From Ctena decussata (Eukaryota; Mollusca; Bivalvia; Lucinida; Lucinidae), in contig OZ022508.1 of NCBI GenBank assembly GCA_963989385.1, positions 51,561,087-51,625,086 of the forward strand: a stretch of DNA of 64,000 nucleotides, in the 5' to 3' direction. Positions 33,944-44,428 of this stretch are shown here, in pieces. Under the pieces are notes generated by a model. It saw nothing but the letters and a program-made list of their open reading frames with translations. It made no database searches and had not been told where the DNA came from. The position numbers were made by a program, and so were the translations under genes. Numbering within the stretch: the stretch's first letter is position 1; every line of letters starts with the position of its first letter.

Positions 33944-34853
33944 TGAGAACCATTGGTCTTGTAGCTCACCTGAGTCCATTCATCCTCAGCACCCTAGGGT
34001 AAGTAACTCTAAGGCAAGTTGTACAATATGGTAGAATTTCGAATGCATCTGAGATTTTATGCTGGTCCTAGTTACCAGCAAGTTTGCTGAAATTTTGGTA
34101 GAAAATTATAAGTCGCTATGCTCAGGGCAAGATCAAATATCGGCTATTTAGGCACTCAAGGGCAAGTTACTCCAAGGCAAAATAAACAATATAGCCGAGA
34201 GTTTATGACTTTCCTGGTTATTACCACGTTAAGTTATTGTCATAAGGCTATTAGTTTCTGTGATAAAAGACTCTAAATATTCAACAAAAGTGAGCTTTGG
34301 CCCAGGTCATTAAATGACCTCGACCCCCTGAATTCATAGGGGTTGGAGTCGACCGCATTTCCATATCACAGAGTCTAACAGTAACAGCTATCCCCATTAA
34401 AAAAGGCTAGGGAACCAAATTTGACCTTGCCATAAAATAGGTCAAGGTCAACCCAGTATCATCATTTATATAATTTCTGAAGTACTAGAGTGCCAGATTC
34501 AACAAATACACTCTTAAGGCAATCGGCAACGTGGTTCTGAAGAAGAAGATTTTTAAAGGTTTTTACCATATATGAGCATGGTGGCCATCTTGGTCATGTG
34601 ATCTAGACAAAATACATAAACATTCCCCCCTTTGCATGAAGGCTGAAATTTGCCCTGTAGTTTCAGAGAGTAGTCCTTTGAAAATGTTGACAGACAACGG
34701 ATGAGTGACCTTTGGCCAAGGTCACTAAATGACCTTGACCTCTTGAATTCATTGGGGTTTGAGTACACTGCATTTCCATATCACAGAGTCTAAAACAGCA
34801 GAAAAATGCACGTTTTCAGCTTTTCCCATTCAAAACCCTAAGGGACCAAAAAA
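33944..34853 (+). mobile_element. d-type element, 5' part
   Basis: A decayed hairpin GAACC-ATT-GGTCT (about 33948) is followed by TGTAGCTCACCTGAGTCC and a block shared with 21780-21855 in reverse. From 34330 there are d units with GGGGTTGGAGTCGACCGC, ATAAAATAGGTCAAGGTC and GAGCATGGTGGCCATCTTGG. It is interrupted at 34854 by a c+b element and continues at about 36830-36940. Confidence 0.6.
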
Positions 34854-36828
34854 ACAAGAGGGCCATGATGGCCCTGGATCGCTCACCTGGGTATCCTGTG
34901 AACTTAACCTCAGAAACATCCATACGTCCAACAGACAGAGTTCACAAAGATTCAATGGAAAATGAACCCTTTATTGTGTACCTTAGGTTTTTATAAGATT
35001 TAACCTAATGACCTTGTTTTTGACCCCACATGACCCCGTTTCAACCCTGGTCTGGATTTCTTGGATATAAACATTCTGACAAAGTTTAATGAATATCGGA
35101 TCAAAACTGTGCCCTCTAGAGCGTAAACTGTGCCCTCTAGAGCGTAAACAATGTTTTTCTAAGGTTTGACCTAGTTTTTGACCCGACATGACCAAGTTGC
35201 ACCCTTGGTCCAGATTTGTAGGAGATAAACATTTTGACAAAGTCTCATGAAGATTAGAACAAAACTGTGTCCTCTAAAGTGTTCACATGGTTTTTCTAAG
35301 AACTGACCTAGTGACCTAGTTTTTGACCTGACATCGCCCAGTTTCAAACCAGGTCTAGATTTCAAAAATATAACATTCTGACAAAGTTTAATGTAGATTA
35401 TATCATAACTGTGCCCTCAAGAGTGTACACAACGTTTTTCTAAGATTTGACCTAATGACCTAGTTTTTGACCCCACATGACCGAGTATCAAAGTTGGTCT
35501 AGATTTCATTAAGATAAACATTCTGACCAAGTTTCATGATGATTGGATGGTAACTGTGCCCTCTGAGTCATTCTACGATTTATTTCTATTTTTAGCTCTG
35601 GTGGCCATTTTGTACAGCGGAGTGGAACCGTTTCAGCAATTTTTGTTTAGAACCATGAGTCAAACACTTCTGTGAAATTATTTTGAAATCGAGCCATTGG
35701 CTTCAGTGATGATGGCGTTTAAAGGTTTTTCTATATTTTGCTCTGGTGGCCATTTTGTTCAGCAGAGCTGAACCATTTCAGCAATTTTGGTAGAGGGTCT
35801 CCTAAGGTACGTTTCTGTGAAATTATTTCAAAATCTTCCCAGCAGTTTTGGAGGCGAAGTTGTTTAAAGGTTTATTTTATTTTTAGGTCTGGCGGCCATA
35901 TTGTTCAGCGGAGCAGAACCGGAAGAGCAATTTTGGAAGCATAACTCCTTAGGAACATTTCTGTAAAATTATTTTAAAATCTGCCAATCAGTTTTGGAAG
36001 CAAAGTCGTTTCAAGGTTTTTCTATTTTTAGCTCTGGCGGACATTTTGTTCAGCAGGGCGGAACCATTTTAGCAATTTTGGTAGAGGGTCTCCTTAGAAA
36101 CATTTCTATGAAATTATTTCAAAATCTGCCCAGCAGTTTTGGAGGAGAAGTCGTTTAAAGGTTTTTTCCATTTTTAGCTCTGGCGGCCATACTGTTCAGC
36201 GGAGGGGAACCGTTTGAGCAAATTTGGTTAAGGGCCTCTTAAGGAACGTTTCTGTGAAATTAATTCAAAATCTGCCCAGCAGTTTTGGAGGCAAAGTGGT
36301 TTAAAGGTTTTTTCTATTTTTAGCTCTGGTGGCCATTTTGTTCAGCGGAGCGGAACGGTTTTAGCAATTTTGGTAGAGGGTCTCCTAAGAAACATTTCTG
36401 TGAAATTATTTCAAAATCTGCCCAGCGTTTTGGAGGAGAAGTCGTTTAAAGGTTTTTCTATTTTTAGCTCTGGCGGCCATATTGTTCAGCGGAGCGGAAC
36501 TGTTTGAGCAATTTTTGTAAAGGGCCTCCTAAGGAACATTTCTGTGAAATTATTTCAAAATCTACCTAGCAGTTTTGGAGAAGTCGTTTAAATGTTTTTT
36601 TCTATTTTTAGCTCTGGCGGCCATATTGTTCAGTGGAGCGGAACCGTTTGAGCAATTTCGGTAAAGGGCCTCCCAAGGAACATTTCTGCAAAATTATTTC
36701 AAAATCCGTCCAGCAGTTTTGGAGAAGAAGTCGTTTAAAGCAAAAGTTGACGCCGGACGCACGACCTGACGACGGACAAAGACCGATCACAATGCCTCAC
36801 CTTGAGCACTTTGTGCTCAGGTGAGCTA
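34854..36828 (+). mobile_element. c+b composite tandem-repeat element, copy 1
   Basis: The 5' terminus is ACAAGA, GGGCC-ATGAT-GGCCC (34860-34874), TGGATCGCTCACC. First come about four c monomers (about 145 bp; GACCTAGTTTTTGACC, GACATGACCCAGTTTCAAA, AAACATTCTGACAAAG). Then come about eight b monomers (about 145 bp; TTTTTAGCTCTGGCGGCCA, GTTCAGCGGAGCGGAACCG, ATTTCTGTGAAATTATTTC). The 3' end is GACGACGGACAAAGACCGATC, then CTCACCTTGAGCAC-TTT-GTGCTCAGGTGAGCTA. Confidence 0.8.
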
Positions 36829-37030
36829 ATAAGGGATCATCATTTATATACCCTTTGTAGTGCTAGTCCCAGATACTACAATCCGAGTCTTAATTAAGGC
36901 CATCAGCCGAGTGGTTCTGAAGAAGATTTTTTTAAGGGTTTTAGCTCACCTGAGCCGAAGGCTCCATGGGAACTTATAGGATAGGCAGTTGTCCGTCGTC
37001 GTCGGATGTCGTTTGTCGTACGTTGTATGT
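36829..37030. mobile_element. d fragment and minus-oriented 3' terminus
   Basis: 36830-36942 resumes d sequence (ATCATCATTTATATA, GTGGTTCTGAAGAAGA). At 36943 a minus-oriented terminus begins: TTAGCTCACCTGAGCC-GAA-GGCTCCATGGG, AACTTATAGGATAGG, then GTCCGTCGTCGTCGG. It is cut short by about 37030. Confidence 0.55.
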
Positions 37031-38084
37031 ATGAACCAGAATGTGTCCATAGGACACGGATGCCCCAGCCTAAAGCCCTAAGTAAGATGGCGCCTTGTTT
37101 GAGGTACTGGCACTTGTAGGATAACTAGGTTCACAAAGGCAGACTTGTGTGGTACATGTTTTATTGTTTTCCTTAGGCAGATGTATTGTGCGTCTCAGAT
37201 CAAGAGAAGTGTGTGTGGTGGTGGTGGTGGTTGGCGTGAGAGTGGGGTTGGAGGGGGGGGGGGGTCATGACTGTGATATGTGATAACATTCTGTATCTTA
37301 TCACAGAAATGAATGCCATGCAACTTTCCAAAAGAAATAGCCCGATAACAAGTAACTTTTCAAAAACTAACAAACTGAAACCATTTTTGTATGAAATGAA
37401 GTTAAAATAGGGCCATAACTCCAAAAGTAATTGGCAGATTTTACCCTAAATTAAACCTTGACCTGTATTTTGTAATTATACATCTGTGTATAAAATATGA
37501 ATCCAAGACATTCATCTTTTCAAAAGATAATGAATGGAAATCATTTTTTTGTACAAAATCAAGTCGAAAAAGGGCCATAACTCCCATAATAATTGACGGA
37601 ATTTACACTAAATCGAACTTGACCTGTGTTTTATGATTATATATATACCTGTGTATAAAATAGGAATCCAATACACTAATCTTTTCAAAAGATAATGAAT
37701 GGAAACCATTTTTTTTCATACAAAATGAAGTCGAAAAAGGGCCATAACTCCCACAATAGATGGATTTTACCCTTAATTGAACTTGACCTGTATTTTATGA
37801 TTATATAACTGTGTATAAAATGTTAATTCAATACACCAATGTTTCTAATAGATAATGAACAGAAACCAGTTTTTCATAGAAAATGAAGTCGAAAAAGGGC
37901 CATAACTCCAACAATAATAGACAGATTTTACCCTAAATCGAACTTGATCTGTATTTTATGATTATATACCTGTGTATAAAATATGAATTCAATACACCAA
38001 TGTTTTCAAAAGATATTGAACAGAAACCAATTTCGTACGGACGGGACGAGACGTACGTATGTACAGGACAGGACGGGGGCATAA
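37031..38084 (+). mobile_element. g-type tandem-repeat element
   Basis: The 5' hairpin GTGTCC-ATA-GGACAC (37043-37057) is followed by GATGCCCC. The core from about 37290 to 38040 has four monomers of about 161-166 bp with AAAAGATAATGAATGGAAAC, GAAAAAGGGCCATAACTCC and CTTGACCTGTATTTTATG. The 3' end has ACGGACGGGACGAGACG, then GGACGGGGGCATAAAAA. The motifs ATGCCCC and GGGGGCAT are inverted. A (GGT)n run and a G run lie at about 37214-37265. Confidence 0.6.
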
Positions 38085-38295
38085 AAAGTGAGTCGGAAAA
38101 TTCTCAGGAACTGACACAATTTAATTCCAGATCCAACCCAAGACACCCTGTGGAAAAGAGACAACATGAAATTAGTCACCACCAAAGACAACACCAGTGG
38201 CAGCCATGTGAACAGCCATTATTCTTGTAGGTGGTCAATGGGCCGGCCTAAACATCACAAACAATGTATCTATAACACAAATAGCAGCTAACTAG
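38085..38295. other. Unassigned spacer
   Basis: A mixed stretch between two elements. A 90-codon frame runs through it from the previous array, but neither its composition nor context supports a gene. Confidence 0.3.
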
Positions 38296-38856
38296 ATGTT
38301 TGTTTTTGAAACATAAACAGATGTCTCCCCCCTTCCCACCCCCTCTCCACACCCCTCGCCAGAAATGTAGATGGAGTTATGGTTCTTATTCTATGAACAT
38401 CAACTAACCATATTTGTACCAACTTTTGTGGTTTTAATGTAATAGAGGGGACAAGATCTCCATGCTGAAAAGTTACAAGGGAAGATACAGTAGCCAACTT
38501 AAAATTAAAAGGTGCATAATTCTGAGGAAAATGTAGATGGATGTTCTTTTCTCTGCAAATCTTCTGATGATGGTTTATATTTTCAAGTCATGATACTTTA
38601 TATTTGTACCAAGTTTTGCGAAAATATCTCATATAGTTGGAGAGTTATGGAGCGGGCACAATTTCCATACTAAAATTTACAAAGGGGCATAATTTTGTAA
38701 AAGATGTAGGTGGAGTTACAAGTCTTGTTCTCTGCACATCCTCTGATGATGCTCTATATTTGTACTAAGTTTCATGAAATTATCTCATATAGTTTTAGAG
38801 TTCTGGAGCGGACACGATTTCTATACTTAAATTTACAAAGGGGCATAATTCCATAC

Positions 38857-40610
38857 ACAAGAGGGCCATGGTGGCCCTGAATCGCTCACCTGAGTATCAT
38901 GTGCACCAAGAATATTAGAGTTTTCTTACTGACCTTGGCATGAAATACCGAAGGGCATGGTCAACCCAGAGTCATAATTTGAAAGGAGCCGTGGAAGTGT
39001 AGTGGATAACACACTGGATAACCAATTCAGGGATCGCAAGATGGATCGCCAACATCTGCGCTCTTTTGGATGAGACTTTAAATTGCGTCCTGTCTCAGTA
39101 TGACCTAGCTGTTGGTTGGATGTTAAACCTGAGTTAACTTACTCATAATCTGAAGAAACTATGATGGGACCGAGTCCCCAGTGCCATATACCAAATTTCA
39201 TTGCAGTTGGCCTACCGACCTACTGACCTAGTTTTTGAACCAATATAATCCATATTCAAACATAAGCTGGATATTATTCAAACAAGTATTTTGATAAAAT
39301 TTCATGAAGATTCAATGGAAAATGAAGCCTCTATTGTGTAAACAAGGGCTTTCTAAGACTTGACCTAGTGACCTAGTTTTTTTTACCGATATGACCCAAT
39401 TCCAATCTTGCCTGAATTTCAGTGAGATAAACATTCTGACATAGTTTCATGAAGATTGAATCTAAACTGTGTCCTATGGGGTGTACGTAAGGTTTTTCTC
39501 AGACATGACCTAGTGACCTTATTTTTGGCCCGAAGACCCAGTTTCAAACTTGACATAGATTTCATGGAGATAAACATTCTGACAAAGTTTCATGAAGATT
39601 GGATCAAAACTGTTCTCTCTAGAGTGTACACAATGTTTTTCTTAGTTTTGACCTAGTGACCTAGTTTTTGACCGGACAATACCTAGTTTCAATCTTGGCT
39701 TAGATTTTATGGAGACAAACATTCTGACAAAGTTTCATGAAGACTAGATCAGAACTGTGCCCTCTAGAGTGTACGTAAGGTTTTCCTATGAACTGACCCT
39801 CTTACATTATTTTTGACCCGACAAGACCCAGTTTAATATTTGACCTAGACTTAATTGAGGTTAATATTCTGACAACGTTTTCTTATGATTTGATCAAAAA
39901 TGTGCCCTCTAGAGTGTACAAAAAGGTTTGTTCTAAGATTTGATGTAGTGACCTAGTTTCTGTCCGGACATGACCAAGTTTCAGATCTGGCCTAGATATC
40001 ATGAGACGATAAACACTCTGGCAAAGTTTCAAAACAATTGGATCCAAACTTTGCCCTCGAGAGCGTACACAAGGTTTTTCTAAGGTCTGACCTAGTGACC
40101 TGGTTTTTGACCCGACATGACCCAGTTTCAAACTTGGCCTAGGTATTGTGAGGATAAACATTCTGACAAAGTTTCATGAAGATTGGACCACAGCTGTACC
40201 CTCTAGGGTGTACACATGGTTTTTCTAATATTTGACCTAGTGGCCTAGTTTTTCACCCAACATGACCCAGTTTGAAATTGTCCGAGATATTGTGAGGATA
40301 AACATTCTGACAAAAATTCAAAACAATTGGATCAAAACTGTGACCTCTAGACCGTACACAATGTTTTTCTATGATTTGACATAGTGACCTAGTTTTTGAT
40401 CCGACATGACCCAGTTTCAAACTTGGCCTAGACTTTATCAAGATTAACATTCTGACAAAGGTTCATAAAGATTGGATCAAAACTGTGCCCAATAAAGTGT
40501 ACACAAGCAAAAGTTGACGGATGCCAGTCGGACGTCCACTCGTATGACCGACGACAGACATCAGGGTATCCCTAAAGCTCACCCTGAGCACTTCGAGCTC
40601 GGGTGAGCTA
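38857..40610 (+). mobile_element. c-type tandem-repeat element nested in f
   Basis: The 5' terminus is ACAAGA, GGGCC-ATGGT-GGCCC (38863-38877), TGAATCGCTCACCTGAG. The core is about nine c monomers (143-146 bp) with no b monomers. A SINE sits near the 5' end. The 3' end is GACGGATGCCAGTCGGACG, then AGCTCACCCTGAGCACTTCGAGCTCGGGTGAGCTA, whose inner stem has mutated. Removing it rejoins the f core at exactly the expected length. Open frames on the minus strand repeat each monomer and are not genes. Confidence 0.8.
38984..39145 (+). mobile_element. tRNA-derived SINE inside the c element
   Basis: A tRNA-like head (GTGTAGTGGATAACACACTGG, decayed box B GGATCGCAAGATGGATCGCC) is followed by TTTGGATGAGACTTTAAATT, CCTGTCTCAGTATGACC and GGATGTTAAACC. 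The last blocks match the TGGATGAGACGTTAAACC-type 3' domain familiar from bivalve SINEs. No clear target duplication was found. Confidence 0.62.
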
Positions 40611-40786
40611 AATATGTAGGTGGAGTTACAGGTCTTCCTCTCTGCACGTCGTCTGGTGATGCTTTATATTTGTACCAAGTTTAGTGAAATTATCTGAATC
40701 TGTTACAGAGTTATTGAGCAGACACGATTTCCATACTAAAATTTTCAATGGGGCATAATTCTGTAAAAAATGTATGTGGAGTTTCT

Positions 40787-43700
40787 AAAAGATTCAATGG
40801 AAAATGAACCCTTTATTGTGTACCTTAGGTTTTTATAAGATTTAACCTAATGACCTTGTTTTTGACCCCATATGACCCAGTTTCAAACCTGGTCTAGATT
40901 TCTTGGATATAAACATTCTGACTAAGTTTCATGAATATCGGATCAAAACTGTGCCCTCTAGAGCGTAAACAACGTTTTTCTAAGGTTTGACCTAGTTTTT
41001 GACCTGACTTGACCAAGTTGCACCCTTGGTCCAGATTTGTTGGAGATAAACATTTTGACAAAGTCTCATGAAGATTAGAACAAAACTGTGTCCTCTAAAG
41101 CGTTCACATGGTTTTTCTAAGAACTGACCTAGTGACCTAGTTTTTGACCTGACATGGCCCAGTTTCAAATCAGGTCTAGCTTTCATAAAAATAAACATTC
41201 TGACAAAGTTTCATGTAGGTAATATCATAACTGTGCCCTCAAGAGTGTACACAACGTTTTTCTAAGATTTGACCTAGTGACCAAGTTTTTGACCCCACAT
41301 GACCCAGTATCAAAGTTGGTCTAGATTTCATTAAGATAAACATTCTGACTAAGTTTCATGATGATTGGATCGTAACTGTGCCCTCTGAGTCATTCTAAGA
41401 CTTATTTCTATTTTTAGCTCTGGCGGCCATTTTGTACAGCAGAGTGGAACCGTTTCAGCAATTTTTAGCTCACCTGTCAAGGTGAGCTTATAGTATAGAC
41501 TTGGTCCGTCGTCCGTCGTCGTCGGTGTTCACACTTTTAAACATCTTCTTCTCAGAAACCACTGGGTGGATTGAAGCCAAATTTCATATGGAGCCTTAAC
41601 AGGATGGGGGAACGAAAGTTTATATATTTCGTCCAGGTCACATGACCAAGATGGCCGCCACGCCCATATATGGTAAAAACCCTTCAAAAATCTTCTTCTC
41701 CAGAACCAAAAGGCCTATAACCTTGAAACTTGGTATGTAGCATCGGGCATGCGGGCCCATCATAATTTATATAAATCCTGACCTTGTGATGACCTTGACC
41801 TAATTTATGACATGGTCAACTTTGGTACGTCAGGCTTTTATATGGGAAAACGCTTAAACAGTGGATTTCTCAGAAACTATTTAAGTCTAAGGTACAATAC
41901 TTGGTATACATGGTCGACTAAATGATCAGATGAAGATATTATGTGACTAAAGGTCAAGGTCATTCCGTCAGACCATCCGTCGTCAAGATTTTCAAACATC
42001 TTCTCCTCTGAAACCACTGGGCCGATTTAAGCCAAATTTCATATGGAGTCTCAGTGGGATAGGGGGACGAAATTTTATACCGGGGTCTGGGTCACATGAC
42101 CAAGATGGCCGCCATGCCCATATATGGTAAAAACCCTTAAAAAATCTTCTTCTCCAGAACCAAAAGGCCTATGACCTTGAAACTTGATATGTAGCATCGG
42201 GCATGCGGGCCCGTCATATTTTATACAAATCATGACCTTGCATTGACCTTGACCTAATTTATGACATGGTCAACTTTGGTACGTTAGGCTTTTATATGGG
42301 AAAATGCTTAAACAGTGGATTTCTCAGAAACTATTTAAGTATTAGGTACAATACTTGGTATACATGGTCGACTAAATGACCAGATGAAGATATTATGTCA
42401 CTTAAGGTCAAGGTCATTCCGTCAGACCATCCGTCGTCAAGATTTTCAAACATCTTCTCCTCTGAAACCACTAGGCCGATTGAAGCCAAATTTCATATGG
42501 AATCTCAGTGGGATGGGGGAACGAAAGTTTATACCCGGGGTCTGGGTCACATGACCAAGATGGCCACCATGCCCATATATGGTAAAAACCCTTCAAATAT
42601 CTTCTTCTCCACAACCCAAAGGCCTATGACCTTGAAACTTGGTATATAGCATCGGGCATGCTGGCCCATCATAGTTTATACAAATGATGACCATGTGTTG
42701 ACCTTGAATTAATTTACAACATGGTCAGCTTTGGTATGTTAGGCTTTTATATGGGAAAACGCTTATACAGTGGATTTCTCAGAAACTATTTAAGTCTTAG
42801 GTACAATACATGGTATATATGGTCAACTAAATGACCAGATGAAGATATTATGTCACTGAAAGGTCAAGGTCTTTTGGCCAATTGACCTGAGCATATACTG
42901 GCAGGTGGGCGATTGTTGCCCTTGGGCGACTTGTTGTTTAGAACCATGAGTCAAACACTTCTGTGAAATTATTTTGAAATCAAGCCGTTGGCTTCAGAGG
43001 AGATGTCGTTTAAAGATTTTACTATATTTAGCTCTGGTGGCCATTTTGTTCAGCAGAGCTGAACCATTTCAGCAATTTAGGTAGAGGGTCTCCTAAGGAA
43101 CATTTCTGAGAAATTATTTCAAAATCTTCCCAGCAGTTTTGGAGGCAAAGTCGTTTAAAGGTTTTTCTATATTAAGGTCTGGTGGCCATATTGTTCAGCG
43201 GAGCGGAACAGGTAGACGAATTTTGGTAGTGGGACTCCTAGGGAACATTTCTGTGAAATTATTTCAAAATCTGCCAAGCAGTTTTGGAGGCGAAGTCGTT
43301 TCAAGGTTCTTCTATTTTTAGCTCTGGTGGCCATTTTGTTTAGCCGAGCGGAACCGTTTGAGCAATTTTGATAGAGGGTCTCCAAAGGAATTCTGTGAAA
43401 TTATTTCAAAATCTATGCAGCAGTTTTGGAGGCGAAGTCGTTTAACGTTTTTCTATTTTTAGCTCTGGCGGCCATTTTGTTCAGCGGAGCATTACCGTTT
43501 TAGCAATTTTGGTAGAGGGTCTCCTAAGAAACATTTCTGTGAAATTAATTTCAAAATCTGCCAAGCAGTTTTGGAAAAGAAGTCGTTTAAAGGTTTTTCT
43601 ATTTTTAGCTCTGGCGGCCATATTGTTCAGCGGAGCGGAACAGTTTGAACAATTTTGGTAAAGGGCCTCCTAAGAAACATTTCTGTGAAATCATTTTAAA

Positions 43701-43967
43701 ATCTACGCAGCAGTTTTGGAGGAGAAGTCGTTTAAATGTTTTTCTATTTTTAGCTCTGGCAGCCATTTTGTTCAGTGGAGCGGAACCGTTTGAGCAATTC
43801 TGGTAAAGAGTCCCCCAAGGAACATTTCTGTGACATTATTTCAAAATCCATCAAGCAGTTTTTGAGAAGTTGTTTAAAGCAAAAGTTTACGACGGACGCA
43901 CGACCGGACGACGGACAAAGACCGATCACAATACCTCACCTTGAGCACTTCGTGCTCAGGTGAGCTA
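40787..43967 (+). mobile_element. c+b composite element, copy 2, 5'-truncated, with nested d element
   Basis: It starts abruptly inside the element (AAAGATTCAATGGAAAATG) without the ACAAG hairpin. About four c monomers are followed by about seven b monomers. After the first b motif a minus-oriented element (41466-42934) interrupts it. The 3' end is GACGACGGACAAAGACC.., CTCACCTTGAGCAC-TTC-GTGCTCAGGTGAGCTA at about 43933-43967. Its first part closely matches 44522-45300. Confidence 0.78.
41466..42934 (-). mobile_element. d-type element, minus orientation, precise insertion into a b unit
   Basis: On the minus strand it runs from ACAAGTCGCCCAAGGGCAAC (5' end, 42934) to AAGCTCACCTTGACAGGTGA-GCTA (3' end, 41466), with a GACGACGGACGACGG tract before the 3' end. 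Three units of about 440 bp carry CATGACCAAGATGGCC, GGTAAAAACCCTT and CATGCGGGCCC. Host sequence 41456-41465 plus 42935 onward rejoins to CAGCAATTTTTGTTTAGAACC, identical to 35634-35650 and about 45711-45731. No target duplication is present. Confidence 0.85.
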
Positions 43968-44428
43968 AAAATGTAGGTGGAGTTACGGGTCTTGCTCTCT
44001 GCATGTTGTCTGGTGATGCTTTATATTTGTACCAAGTTTTGTGAAATTATCTCAATCGGTTACAGAGTTATTGAGCGGACGATTTCCATACTAAAATTTT
44101 CAAAAGAGCATAATTCCTTGAAAATATAGGTGGAGTTACAGGTCTTTCTCTCTGCACGTCGGCTGATGATGCTTTATATTTGTACCAAGTTTCGTGAAAT
44201 TACCTCAATCTGTTACAGAGTTACTGAGCAGAAACAATTTCCATACTTAAATTTTCAGTGGGGCATAATTCGGTAAAAAATGTAGGTGGAGTTGAGGTTC
44301 TTGTTTTCTGCACATCCTCTGATATTGCTCTATATTTGTACTAAGTTTCATGAAAATATCTCATATAGTTTTAGAGTTATGGAGGGGACACAATTTCCAT
44401 ACTTAAATTTACAAAGGGGCATAATTCA

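Noticed and set aside
37200..37424. His-rich minus frame
   Set aside because: The histidines come from a (GGT)n microsatellite and a G run. There is no other coding evidence.
39883..41198. Minus-strand frames with SRPxLKLGHVxSKTRSL repeats
   Set aside because: They are periodic with the c monomer and interrupted by stops and shifts. There is no start context or conserved domain.
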